Source of the DNA: Verticillium longisporum
Taxonomy: Eukaryota > Ascomycota > Sordariomycetes > Glomerellales > Plectosphaerellaceae
Assembly (NCBI GenBank): GCA_019188255.1
Contig: JAETXT010000013.1
Coordinates: 124,001-188,000 of the forward strand
Direction of reading: 5' to 3'
DNA: 64,000 nt
Part shown: positions 43,606-55,904 of the stretch, one piece after another
Layout: each line of letters starts with the position of its first letter
How positions within the stretch are numbered: the stretch's first letter is position 1
Notes under the pieces: model-generated
What the model saw: only the letters and a program-made list of their open reading frames with translations
The model's database searches: none
What the model was told of the DNA's origin: nothing
Program-made: the position numbers and the translations under genes

Positions 43606-46232
43606 CCTGGCGATCCTGTCCTCCTCTTCGCCTCTTGGCCCGTTTTGTTTGAATGTCGTCGTTGAGCGAGCAGAGGCGTGGTCGCAACACAAGCGAAGAT
43701 GACGAGATAACCCAAAGCGCCCAACCGGTGTTGCTGTCGCTGTCGCCCTCTGTCCTGGTATCCGGCCGGAAATGACTGCTGCCACGCAAAATGCCGAAAC
43801 GCCTTTCTCGCAGTATGCTGCGACTTTCGTTTAATGAGGAGACAAGGCGCCGGACTTCGGAGCTCGTCCAAAGGACTCGGAATGTTATTGAGCTGCAGCG
43901 ATCAGAGCGAGCGATTGGGAGACGGACAAGGCAATGCGCAACGGCGAAGAGGCAATCGACAGCACAAAGAAAGACGGAAACAAAGACAAAGTTGCTAGAT
44001 CGCAAGCTTGCGAAAGGGGACACGAGGGTGGGAAGTGCTCGAATTGTATGCTTCCTTCGCCGCTCGCTTTCTCACCACCTACCTGCATCCTTGGCGTCAG
44101 CATCTGTGTTGCGATGCGACGGATGAGATCCCTGCCTGCATATCCTGTTGGGCTGGGCCTCCAATCTCAGCTGTGAGCGGTCGTGGGCCGAGATCGCCAA
44201 CTGCGCCGCCCCCATAGTCCCTTTTCGTCATCCTTCGCCTACCCGTCTGCCGGTACTCGTCAGAGCTGCTGGGCTGAGAAGTCTTGGTGGTGTGACGGGT
44301 GTCTAATTCTCAGGCTGGGCAAGGTCAGCTCGTCAGCCGTCTCGGGAGCAATGCCATCGAGGCGCTGTTCCGGCTGGCTATCTGCACATCAGCATCATCA
44401 GCACAGCATCTGGTACGTCGCTGGCTGGAGCTACGAGCACTTTACGAGACGTGGAGGAGGTAAAGATCTGTCCGGATCTTGCTACCGGATAGAGATGAGA
44501 ACCGGGCACCTCAGATGAGTAGCGCTGACATGGGACTCGGAAAAGCTAGATTAGCTGGGGCTGTGACAAAAATAGCTTGCAACCCTAACCCGCCCCGTAC
44601 CCCCCCCTGGAATCGTCAAGGTGTTTAAAAACGCGAGTCTCGCCTGGCCAGCTGTGGATATCTGCAGCTGGGAGGGATCTGCAGCTTCCAGCCTGTCCTT
44701 GGTCCATGAATACATGCCCATGAGCAATGTCTCATGGACAGCGCCTTACCTCAAATTGTAGAGAGTATGCAGTATAAAGGCGCATTTCATTTCGAGACGG
44801 CCCAGAGCTCGGTCTGGCACCGCGAAAAGTGATGGCTGCCCCGACTAATGTGATGCTCAAGGGACCGGATTTTGGGTTCAATTCTTAATTCTTTACCCCC
44901 GTCCCTGGTATTGTGAAAGACAAGAAGGAATTAGGTCCACGGAAGCCAGAGAACATGGCAACTCGAAAGTTACAACTCGTGCCCAGTCACGACCTCTTCG
45001 ATCGTTTAACTTTCGAAGTCTAGGGAGTCCAAAATTGAGGAGGAAATCGGACGTTGAAAGAGGGAACACGTATATCATCCTGCATCATCGACAATACAGA
45101 CTAAGCTTTCGCATCTACAGAGCTCGCAGAGCTACTCAGCCTGCTAGAAAGTCGTATGATATTAGGTTGGTGCCAGCCAGGCAGTTGCTCAATGGCTATA
45201 GCGAGCTCCGTGTCGAATCTAGGTTTGTGTAGAAGGAGAGGGATTCTCCTCAAGTTCGAGGCCGTAATACTTCTTAGTATATGAGATAAACAGACGTCTC
45301 AAATCTAGTTATCTACAGCTAGGAATACCACCCTGAGCCCTGCGGGATACGGAAGACGGCAACTCAGCCTTATTCAAGATACCGGCTACAATGCCTCGCG
45401 GTGATGACTGAACAAGTACATGACCAGAAGTCATAGCAGTCAGAGATCCCCGAGCAGCTACTTTGCTCCCGTACAGGGAGGGTGTCGAGGCGCGGGGCTT
45501 GTTACACTTGACCCTCAGTCTGTGATTTCGAGGCTTGATGTGGTGCCACGGACGCCACCGCCTGTGAGGGGTACCAAAAACACCACCCACACCTTGCGTC
45601 TCTGAGACGCTAAAGAACCCGACCGAAGCGAGCTCCCAGTCAAATTTAATTAAAGGCCGTATATCCCTCCATCAAAACAGCTCGCCTACATCTTTTTATG
45701 AGGCTGTCGACCAGCTTTCGAAGGGGCGCGGGGAACCATGCATCAGATCGCCCACCTCGAGTCCGAGAATCGTATCGTTCGATAGGGGATGAAGGTACTG
45801 AGCCGGCGCCGCAGGGCCAAAGTGACACATCTCCGACGAGGGAAAGCATGGCTCTGAATCCATCCGACTCGACAATTGCTCATTTGCCAAGGTCGATGAA
45901 GAGATAGGATACACATCGATCCATCCGGCTCTGGGCTCGGGAGGCGGACGAGTCGAGCCTGTGAGGTATCGGCGCGTCTCCAGGCGAGGGCTCGGAACAA
46001 TGCTACGTGATTGTCGAGCGTGATGGAAGTTATTGAGGCCGAAAGGCTGGCTCGGTGGCAACAGACCTGTTAAGCTTCGTGCACAAGACGAACGGCCGGG
46101 CCGAACGCGAGGATACAGCGCACCGCGATCGAACGTCATATGGCGGACTTGGCCAGAAGCCTTTCAACCATGCGAGATCTGTAGGGTCTGAGAAAGTGCA
46201 TCTAAAGCTTTTGAATACATCGTGATGTGTTG
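43606..46232. other. Intergenic, no gene seen
   Basis: About 2.6 kb between the membrane glycoprotein start (leftward) and the 3' end of the kinase (leftward). The right part lies beyond the kinase stop. Open frames are short and without signatures; AT content rises from about 44900. Confidence 0.45.
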
Positions 46233-47837
46233 TCATGGCGTGAGTCTTAGCCACTCCGACGCGAGTAACTTTGTGGCATCGAGACGTTCTCCCGGATCCA
46301 GTCTGATCATGGACTCGATAAAGCTCAGGAATTTCCTTTTTTCAGATTCTGAATTATCAGGGTTTTTGCTGAATTGCTCTAAAGAGCAAGGCGGAAAAGC
46401 GGAGGGCTCAAGGAGTTTGCCTACTGAGATTAGCAGCGACCCAAACAAGGGCCTGCGGAAGCCAGGCAGGTGGTTACGCCCATACCGTCAGTGTCAAAGT
46501 ATCGGTCCCTGTTTCTGGATCGAGCCAAAAGTGATCTTGGGATATTTCCAAAGACGGCGATCATCTGTGCCAAGTGAGCTTCAGGGCTATATGGAGCATT
46601 GATAGTCCATGCGCCGTCAAAAAGAAGTCGGCCTTCCGCAAGCTCCCAGATCTGGAAAAGGACGCTGTTATTACTTGCCGAGGGCCATGGTTAGCCAGAA
46701 TGCGAGAAGACTCACTACTAGTCCCAAGTTCCAGATGTCAACTTTGTAGTCCCAGTCTGCCCCGAGGATTACCTCGGGTGCTCGAAGCATCTGAGGTTGG
46801 ATCCACTCCGTGAGATGCTTGTCAAACCAGCTCGCTAGTTGTAGTTAGCTACATCTGCCTACTTGAACTCTAATCGACGGCCTCACAAGTTCCAAAGTCT
46901 GCTAATCGGATTGAAAGTTCAGTTGGGTGAGCTATATCTTCTTCGGTAGAGGACAGCTGTGTCGACGCCATATAGAAGTCATTGGGGGGTTCCAGTGGCG
47001 AGCCACGTGGTCGAAAAGCTTCAGAAGGCGTTTGCTCGAACATGCTATTGATAGCGGGACTTTCAACGACGATGTTCTGCGGCTTGATGTCTATGATTTC
47101 CATTAGCCCCAAGGTATAACGAGGTCGTCCTATCAAGACAGTTTTGTCCTCCAACCTGGATGAGGATATGGTACTAGCCTGTGTGGATGACTCGACATTC
47201 ATCGTGTAGATAGGACAGAGCAAGCAAAAGCTGTCTTGAAATTCGCTTCACAAGAGGTACGGGAATTCTCAAGTGTGGGAAAAGCCTTCTGTATTTCGAC
47301 AAGTCTGGGCCCATGGCTTTGAAGACGAGGCAGACGTGGTTTCCGTTTGGACCATGGTGCTCAAAATCGTCCAGGAGCCCCAAAATATGGCCATTTCCAG
47401 CATGCTGGATGTGCTGGGCCTTGATGCGTTTCAGGATATCCAGCTCAAAGGTGTCCTTTTGGTGCCCGAAAGAATCGGCAGTGAGAACCTTGAGTGCAAC
47501 ATGTCGTTTGGTTCTACATTTCACGTTAGATCCCAAACCCTTCATCTAGCTGTGTATGAACTCACTCGAGGTTGCACGCAAGCCAGACGGTAGAGTAAAC
47601 ACCATATCCAAGTTTGCTGACAATCTTGTACTTGCCGTTGTTGAAGAGATCCCCAATTCGGACAGGATGGTACCCTCCTGGGCAGTAACGTGCAAGGTTT
47701 TCGTCGGAAATGATGCGTGATGGGTGGAGTTTCTTTGAAGAGCGACTGAAAATGGATTTCAGGCGATTCGCACCGGAGTTCAATGCATCTGTGAATGCCA
47801 TCGTCGAGGCGAGGGATACTGTTGGTGTACTGGCCAT
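46233..47837 (-). CDS. SRPK-type serine/threonine protein kinase, about 428 aa
   Basis: Exons 47837-47566, 47513-47179, 47090-46887, 46834-46716, 46651-46486, 46423-46233. The glycine loop is LGYGVYSTVW, the ATP-binding Lys is in HVALKVLTAD, and the catalytic loop VIHTDIKPQN (T for the usual R of HRD, as in SRPKs) is split by a GC-AG intron. Then come the characteristic spacer insert before LADFGT, the activation segment ending IQPQMLRAPEVILG and the SRPK-specific IWELAEGRLLFDG. The family phosphorylates SR splicing factors in yeasts and animals, but it is greatly expanded in Hypocreales, where roles are unknown. ATG 47837 is conservative; the frame is open upstream to 47963 with a hydrophobic leader that I consider non-coding. 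All kinase motifs are intact. Confidence 0.85.
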
Positions 47838-48800
47838 GAAGTTAAGATTGCAGAAGCGGTCTGTTGAATGGTTTTGAGCAGTAATCAAAGCTCTAGTCCA
47901 TAATGGGTAAAGGCGGCCTGCCAAAAGAAGCAAAGGTACGTCCACCCAACCAGGAAAACCCATGTTTGGTCGTGATCCATCGGGGCAACCACACTCCCGT
48001 ATCTGCTCAAGACATGGTTAGCGCTTTGGCCCTATGCTGATCGGATCCCCCGATGTCTTCGTCTGCATCCTCCTAGATCTGAGTCCTCTAGATCTCAGCC
48101 TCCTAGATATGAGAAATGTTATGGTCCCAGCATAAGCCAGATGCGAAGCGGCAATTTTGGTCGGAAGACAAGCCCTCGCAATGGCACTTCCTGGCCATGA
48201 ACCAGCCCACTGGCATCTCTCTTGTACCGTTCGTGTACCGTCATCTTTTCCAACATTGCTTGAAGTATCCTACATTAACTTGAAGACTGATGCACAGACC
48301 CGGAACCGAGCTTGCCAATGCGAGGCGTTGGACCGCGATATCCCATCACCAGTCCATGCTAAGAGAGGCCCGAGCCTCAGCTAGTGAAGCGGGCTTTGGT
48401 AATGCCCGGGTGAGCTCTGAATCAAAACCTAATGTATTGAGCTTCCATCTCATTTTCGAAGACTACACAGCTGTGACGTAATTATCGCAACACTGCGGGC
48501 TCTCTGCGGCCGCATAAAATTGAACCGTTTAGGCAAAACTGCAGTTGGCGACAGCAGGCTCCTAAGCAGACCCTTTTACAAGTCAATCTGGACGCACAGC
48601 CGTCTCACGTTGATGAGTTGAATTACATTCGCCACTAATGGACTGGCTACAAATAAACATCCTGCTTGGCTCCGGGTCTGTTTCCTTCTTTCGCATTCGG
48701 TTGATTCAGCCAAAGCCCGTCACTCGCATTTCTGACCACATCAACAATTTTCAAACAAGTCAGCGACCTGAGCCCTCTGCTGCCGCTGTCACCGCACAAC
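47838..48800. other. Intergenic, divergent promoter region
   Basis: About 960 bp between the kinase start and the small Cys-rich gene. A direct repetition of CTAGATCT/CCTAGAT-type bases occurs near 48074-48112. No coding signal is seen. Confidence 0.45.
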
Positions 48801-49028
48801 ATGCATCTCACAACAATCCTTTCTCGTTTAGTCCTCACGGCCAGCAAGATATCCGCCAATGAAATCGTTGGGGGTGTTTCGACCGACAAATCTGGACTCT
48901 GTTGTAGCTCAGCATGCGACACGGACGGGAAGAAGACATGCTGGGACTGCGGAGTACTCCGATGCGGCGGCTGTATTGAGTGCCTTCCGTTCTTGCAGAA
49001 ACAGAGTGAAAATTTCGCACAGCGATGA
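48801..49028 (+). CDS. Small cysteine-rich, probably secreted protein, 75 aa
   Basis: The ATG has a fungal-style context (CACAACATG) after a leader that looks like 5' UTR. Residues 1-19 (MHLTTILSRLVLTASKISA) are a plausible though not ideal signal peptide. The rest holds eight Cys in about 32 residues: a CC pair, then C in SSAC, KTC, WDC, LRC, GGC and IEC. No intron is needed. No known family is recognised; the size, charge and Cys count fit small secreted or effector-like proteins. It could also be a chance ORF, since codon evidence from 75 codons is weak. Confidence 0.45.
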   Translation: MHLTTILSRLVLTASKISANEIVGGVSTDKSGLCCSSACDTDGKKTCWDCGVLRCGGCIECLPFLQKQSENFAQR

Positions 49029-50986
49029 CCTTTATACCCGAAATAGGATCTCGGTTGACGCATTGAGGAGGTCGGCCTTCACGAACGCCTCTGGTACGGC
49101 CTGGGGACGCAACATGAGGTTTGTCTAGTGTCGTGACAGGAACATTAGCGAGTGTTACGTGGGCGCGCGTACAGGACTCTCTCGAGAGGCAGGACATCAT
49201 CGGTAGCGGTCAGTTGTTCCCTACATCTTGGTGACGCGACTGACGCGTCGTAGTTGTTGCCGATATCTCCTTAGTGGGCTAGGCGACGATCCGCCGTGCG
49301 GAACAACGCTAATTGAAGACGATTTTGTTGAGAATTTTGGGACTTGTCATCGAGTGGCGGAGAGAATAGCGCTAGGTAGTTGAATGATATCAGTTCGACT
49401 GCAACGGAGCGCCATGAACTGTCTTGCTGACCATTCCGGGCGCTATGGGTGCACTATCGCGGGCTGATAGTTTTGATTGTTGTGGATGCAGTACTGCTGG
49501 CTGACCTTGACTGCTTCGTGAACTCCTGGCTGGTGATGAATCGAATGATATTTAGCCTGGCCTTATAATGTGAATATCTTATTAGAAGTTCCGAAGGAGA
49601 CTTTTTTCGACATCAAGCACACACAGCCTGTATAGAATTTGAACCATATTCTCCCTGTGTTCTTCTCTCTGTCTAGTAACAATCTATTTAAGACTTCGTC
49701 CTAGCTAGAGGCTCAATGACTGGCTTGTTATAGGTAGGGCGAAGCTATTCGCGACTATACGAAGAATCTCGGTCGAAATTGAGAAACCAACACGATACCA
49801 GTTGTTTTTTGGTGGGCAGCAGATACACTCGTTCAAGTATGAGATCTCCAGGATGGTGGTTTGAGGCAAGATGAAATACTTTCGTTTTGACTAGTTGGAT
49901 GCTCATATTGAATACTCAACATCTCCTTGTGAACAGTTATTAGAACAACGGCCCTGATGCTTCAAAAGCCTTGCTGAAATCAAAATTGATGCACTCCGGG
50001 CAACCATATGGAGACCAAGGGCGGCTCTGCCTGATGCATATCTTGTGTCCACTTTGTGATCTGGGTACTGAACAGCCCGGACTGTACTCGGATTTTGATG
50101 CGGGAGCAGCTTCGGCACGCCGAGCATCAGAGCGAAAGCAGCGACTGAGAGAGAGAACTTTAGTGTCGCTAAGGAAGTTATTCACTTCGGGTTATGACCG
50201 ATGACATACGCGGCAGCTTAGCTTCACAGTGCAGGATGCAAGAATCAGGGATACTGGGTGATAGTGAATGAATGAGGACGACCAGGGTGAGGGCTGCTTG
50301 GCTGCGGTGACATTGGGCTCAGCGTGGTCTTGGCGTGTGCTAGGCGTACTGAAGGTTTCTAAGCCTTGTAGAGTTTGGCGTCTCGACTATGTCCGACTGG
50401 ACCCTATCTTGCTGAACTTAACGCCCGTGATTCTTTGAGTGTATGTCCGATCAGGACTGGTCTAAATGCCCAGCCAAGACATTGAAGTGACCAAAAAATC
50501 GGTCATGCCAACAATCTCATGCAAAAATGCAGTGCTAATACGGCAGGCGAGGAGGGTTGAGACACCTAGTCTGGACAAAACGGGGGAAGCCGGTGGAAGC
50601 ACACCAAGGTGACGAGAAGTTTTCTGGGGTTTAGGCGGACCGAAAACTCGGCAGTTGGTTAGACCTTCATGTTGAAAGTCATGACTCTAATCTACCTACG
50701 TCTTTGGTACTTCCTGTCTGTCGTCTTCCTTATTGTTCGAGCATTGTGCTGCCTTGGACGACTTATGATAATAAGCGTACATAGTTAAAACCAAGATCAA
50801 CAGCCACCCTAAAATTCTCATCATGTATCCCGTTGGAAAAGGCGTGACGTGAACCCCATGAATAATATCATTACACGCTTAGACTCTAGCTATCTCGTCA
50901 TTTTATCATTGGTTGTATGTACACGACGATCCGGGCATGTCCCGGTGCTGGTGTCGTAGGATCTAACGTTGGTTGCTAACCTCTCC
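49029..50986. other. Intergenic, no gene seen
   Basis: About 2 kb, moderately AT-rich (especially 49540-49900), with only short, unrelated open frames. It ends at the 3' end of the FAD oxidase gene. Confidence 0.45.
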
Positions 50987-52817
50987 TCACGCCGGCAGCT
51001 TGAATCCAGTACGGCGCAGCTTCTGGAAGACACCATTGGGATCGTACTTCTTGGACGCAGCCTTGACCAGTGCAACATTTTCTGCGCCGTACCTGGAGAT
51101 AGGGTCCTGGTCCCTGAAGGAGTAGTTGAGGAACTCCCAGTTCTTCTGCGAACCAGTCTTGTCGGCATAGGCGTTGATTGCATCACGGAGCTGAAGGCAA
51201 ATGGGTAGGATCTTCTCCTGGTTCGCAGGCGTGTCAACGGTGAGAGCAATCAGCCACATCAGAACCGGGCCGTCCTTGACGATGGTCTCGAGACCGAGGA
51301 CGTTGCCACCCTTGCGGACACTGTGGTTGACAATCGACTGCGTCACAGGCTGGAACTGGAGCAGCACTTCAAAGTTGGAGTCCGGAGCGGCTGCCTTCAT
51401 CTTGCCGACGTATTCTTGATGCGCCTGTTGGATAAACTCCATGACATGGAGCTCGTGTGTCGTCATGCCGTTCATCCAGCTTGCACTACAGATAACGGTC
51501 AGAAATTTGGACACAAAGTGGCCAGGAAATCACCTACTAGAGTCCTAGGGGAGTCGGGCCGGTGAAGTCGGGGACGAGCTGGGCAACAGGGGCGATGCGG
51601 GCCGTGCTTGACGTGTTCTGGATGACGCGATATTCGTCGAAGGCGGGCGCGTTATCAATGGAATCGATGTTGCTCAGAACGGACACGAAAATGAATCCTG
51701 CAGAGTTGTAGATCATCGCAATGATGTTCTGGCTGGCGAGGTCCTTGTCCATGTTGTTGCCAAAGTTCAGATACGCGTTGAAGAGCTCATCACGCTTGCT
51801 CGTGTCGTACGTGCTGAGACCTCCCCACATCATGTTTGAGTCGACAACGTCTGTAGTTCACATTAGGAGAATTTCAGTCGACGTCGAAAGTCTGTACTCA
51901 CATTGGTCGATACGCGTGACGAGGCCAAAGTTGCCCGAACCACCTTTGAGAGCCTTCCATAGGTCTGCATTCTGTGTGGCGTTGGCGTTGACGATCTTGC
52001 CATCAGCGAGGACAACCTCGAAGTTGGCGACAGCGTCGCACGCGAAACCCTCAGAGTTGGAGTGGAAGGAGTACTGACAAAAGTGTTAGCTCATTACTTT
52101 GGACTGCCCTTCAACATGCAAAGTCACTTACACCACCGCCGGTCGTGAAGCCGCCGACACCGACAACAGATGCCCGACCGCCAACGGCTGAAACGCCGAA
52201 GGGGTCGAGCGCATCAAAGACGCGCTCCCAATCGGAACCAGGCTGGATGGAAGCGGTTCCTGCTGCCCTGTTGTAGGTCGTCGTGTTCATGTACGCTGGC
52301 GAGCGGTCAGAATTTGTGAAATATATACTACCCGCCTGACTGCGACTGAGCAAGTTCGTGAATATGAGACAACCCACCAAAGTCAATAGTCACTCCGTCC
52401 TTGATGCCGTTGGACCCTGCCCAGGCGGAGTGAGCACCACTCCTCATGCCAAAGGGACACTGGTTCTTGGTCAGGATCTTCACGGTGGCAGCTACATCGG
52501 CGGTGCCCAGGGGCAGCACCATGCACCATGGCTCCTGAGCCGCGTTGGCGGAGTAGTACGTGTCAAGACGCTGGCTGTAGAGAGCATTGGTGGAATTGAT
52601 GACCTTGCCCACGAGGTCCTTGTCCTTGGCCAGCGCTGTGCACTGTAATCGACCGACCCGTCAGCACAGAGATCTGTCATTGTGTGGAGGACGCAAGGCA
52701 TGTCTGGAGAAGGATGGCACAAACGCAAACGCTTTGGGGGCTCTGGACCCCAGCCTCGGCAGCCGCCGTGCGCTCCGAGGCCCAAGCGAGGATCGCTGCA
52801 GCAGTGATGAGCTTCAT
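50987..52817 (-). CDS. Secreted FAD-linked oxidase (PCMH/berberine-bridge type), 499 aa
   Basis: Exons 52817-52731, 52642-52378, 52295-52132, 52073-51902, 51850-51538, 51485-50987. The signal peptide [20 protein letters not shown] is followed by the FAD-binding PCMH domain: [19 protein letters not shown], the RSGAHSAW segment with the likely flavin-linking His, [22 protein letters not shown] and [18 protein letters not shown]. The C-terminal BBE domain is [18 protein letters not shown] with KKYDPNGVF. These enzymes oxidise alcohols, sugars or secondary metabolites outside the cell using covalent FAD and oxygen. The usual CxxV second flavin-linking Cys is not evident. No secondary-metabolite core gene is nearby, so the substrate is open. 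Confidence 0.88.
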
Positions 52818-54413
52818 GGTTCGTGTGTTTTGGGTTGAAAGGCTGGGCAAAGAAGTGCTGGCGAACGGATCAATGAACACGACACACAGACTGTGACGAG
52901 GGATGAGACAATGCGGTTCCAGAAGGACCCTCGAAATGATGTGCGCTGGAGGGTGTGTGGAATTGAGATCGGCATGCGTGGCCGTTAATTTATGTCTCGC
53001 TGCGGTTGCTCATGGCAATCCACCGTCTCGGTTCGAAAGAGACATGTGAGTCTAATCTCATTGCATTACACTTGAAAATGCTGACAGACAGTGGACAACG
53101 GGTAATCGGGGTCGTCACCTCAATGAGGCTAGGTGAATGACGATGAAAACAAAGCTCCTGGAAAGTTCATAGTCTCGGAGGAAGTTCATCGGCATCTCCC
53201 GTGCCTCGCGTCGCGTACAGTAGCTAGTCAAGGGGTTGTGCCTGCTCCTGTGACCCAGGTCAGCGTTTGGAAGGGCCAGTAAGAGCAGCAGTTTGGAGCC
53301 ACACATGAAGTCGTGATAGAAAAGAGACCAACCTCTTCCGGGCGAGGGTGAACCAGACCAAGGTGGATAGTGCCGCCCAGCTTGTTTAGCACCTTGCAGA
53401 TCACTGCCGGGTCCACTTGGCGCTCAGAGGAAGCTGGGGTTGAAGAGGGGGAAGCGAAAGACGGTGGAAGAGAGAAGAAGCCCTGCCCCTGATCCTTCAT
53501 TCATCAAGTACTGCCGTATCCTGGCCTCGTAACGGCCACTGGACGAGAAGGGAAGCCGCCGAAGACCCCCAGCATCTATCGAAGAATTCACACAGGTAAT
53601 GAATGTTCGGATAAGCGGGACGGACTGGGAGAGTCCCATTATCCAGCGGATGATGGGGCTCTCCTGATCCCTTCGATCGAGTCCCGAGTCATGTCCCGCC
53701 GATAAGGTCTCGGGCAAGGTCTCCATGCGCCCAAATGTTTAAAAGGTACACTCTCCGGGCCGTTTTCAGCGGGTCAATAGCAATCCAAAGGAGGCTACTT
53801 TGGCCGGTCGGTCTTAGGGTCTTGGGCGTTCATGTGGTAGCCAGCGAGGCATCTGCCCTGATGATGCTGCTCCAGAAAGACCAATCGTTCGGTAGCACAA
53901 TCTTCCTCTCCTGCCTTCGATCCATTGAAACAGTAGTAGGAGGCCCTTGTTCTTCCATAACCTTGATTTGATGAGACGAATCTCAGGGTCAAGGTTCGAC
54001 AGGTCTTGGAGAACCCCCGGTGGCTGATGGGCTCAGCGTCATGAGGAACATTAACCAGGAGCGGGGGTAGAACATATCGCATGGCGCGGTACTTCGCGAG
54101 AGAGATGCCAGCTCGCTTGGCATGCCGGCACAGATTAAACCCTGCCTCGGCCCCCCTTGTCTTCTTGACGCTACTCATCTTCCTTCCAGCCAGCGCCCGT
54201 CATCAACCTTCTGGTCCTCCCCGCAGATTACTACTCCGAGCAGACTTGCCGTGGTGCCTTGTTCATGCGACGTCTCAGCTGAGTCCTGACTCTTGCAGAT
54301 CCTGCAGAATGTCTTGTTATACAACGTGAGAGCTCCCAAATCCGATGCCGTCTCTCCCACGACCCTGATCGACCCCATCCACTACCACGCTCCGCTAGTG
54401 GACGACGTCTACC
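52818..54413. other. Intergenic between divergent genes, no gene seen
   Basis: About 1.6 kb between the FAD oxidase start (leftward) and the SAT4-like start (rightward). Short frames exist on the minus strand (53726-53228 region) but show no family signature. Confidence 0.45.
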
Positions 54414-55904
54414 ATGGCCGACTTTCCGGTCACCAACGGTGTGCAGACCTTGGTGCCACCACCAGAGGGCTACGTCGTGGACTTTGAGAACCCTCAGCAG
54501 CAAAAGGTGCTGGAGCACTACTTGATCTTTGGGATCCTGGGGCCACTGGCGTTCATAGCCCTGCTACAACGCTACTACACCAAGATATTCCTGTCCAAAG
54601 GACTGCAGGTCGACGATGGTACGCATATTTGATAACATGCCCTACGAACTGAGAGCTAACAGGGACGCAGCTTTTATGTGCTTAGCATGGGTAAGGGCCA
54701 TTCCGGCAACGCGAGACCTTCGTGATCAGTGATTGACCCCTACTCAGATATCTTCTGTCGTGACGCAGGCTCTCCTCATTGGTATGTTGACTTCTGAACC
54801 TGCGTCGGAGACTCATCTACTGACCAGTGAATACAGAGGCCATTAGGATTAAGACTCTCTGCTCTCATGCTTGGGAGATTCCGTTGGAGGACTTCAAGAC
54901 ATACGCTCTCGTGAGTCAACCGCCAGGCCAGGAGGGGAGCTCTGCTGATCTCAGAGATTACAGATCGCCTATGTCGCTGCGGCCGTCTTCATGCTGTGCA
55001 ACGGCTTCACCAAACTGTCGCTGCTTACCTTCTATCTACACCTCACGCCCCAGGGCCGGTTCCGAATCGCGACGTGGTTCATGATTGTGATTGTTGGCTT
55101 GTACACAGTCATCATCACAGGCATGCTCCTCTTCCACTGCGACCCGGTGCGCAAAGCCTTCGACATCACCGTGATCGGTGGCTCCTGTATCGATGTGGGC
55201 ATTCTGTACATTGCTACTGCTGTGTCCAACATTGTGACCGACGTCATTCTATTCGTCATGCCGATTCCCATGGTTTTGAAGTTGCACATGGGGCGTGGTC
55301 AGAAGATCGGTGCTCTGATTGTATTCGGCATCGGCTCAGTGTAAGGAAAGCTTCTTGTGGAAAACGTGACGTGACTGACCTGGAACAGAACCGTAACAAC
55401 GTCATGTATCCACCTAGTCTATCTTCTCCCAGTGTTGAAGACAACGGATCTCACATGGGAAGCCGCCCCAGCCAACATTTGGTCGTAAGTCTCTTCATTA
55501 TGTGCTGCTCGAAGCCGACCTGACCATGTGAACTTCAGCTTCTTGGAGGCCAACTTGTTTATTATTTGTGGTTCCATGCCAACCCTGCGAAAGTTCTTCC
55601 GACACTTCGCTCCGAGGTTGATGGGCGGCGACTCGACATCCGCCCCTCGTACGCTCGAAAGTACGCTGGGCAGCCAAGATCTGCAGACGGCCTCAGCCGG
55701 TCCCGGAAGCAACGAAACCAGTACGAGGCGTTTGACGATAACGAGATGCAGACGTTCTCGTCATCTAACAGGGACAAGGACAACAATATTCTCGGGGATA
55801 CTCATGTGACGGTCGATGCTGGGAGCCAGAGCGGCGTGGAACCCGACAACCACAGCGAGAAGGCGATTCTACAGACAAAGTCTTTTACGGTACAGTACGA
55901 TTAA
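54414..55904 (+). CDS. SAT4/rhodopsin-like seven-TM membrane protein, about 358 aa; C-terminal frame uncertain
   Basis: Exons 54414-54618, 54671-54690 (20 nt), 54748-54781, 54837-54910, 54964-55340, 55389-55484, 55539 onward. Hydrophobic segments include YLIFGILGPLAFIALLQ, VAAAVFMLCNGFTKLSLL, FMIVIVGLYTVIITGMLLF, YIATAVSNIVTDVILFVMPIP and IGALIVFGIG. The motif LCNGFTKLSLLTFYLHLTP, the HC-DP-rich loop (FHCDPVRKAFD) and FLEANLFIICGSMPTLR are typical of fungal SAT4 proteins, whose function is largely unknown. The last exon reaches a stop at 55809, but the frame one base away continues to 55904 and ends KAILQTKSFTVQYD, which is the usual family terminus. A one-base indel or misread between about 55640 and 55730 is therefore likely. 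Confidence 0.8.

Noticed and set aside
46424..46485. Frameshift in the kinase near 46480
   Set aside because: An apparent break disappears when a 62-bp GT-AG intron with branch site TGCTAAT is used; it joins FDTD to VGKLLEPSAFPP in frame.
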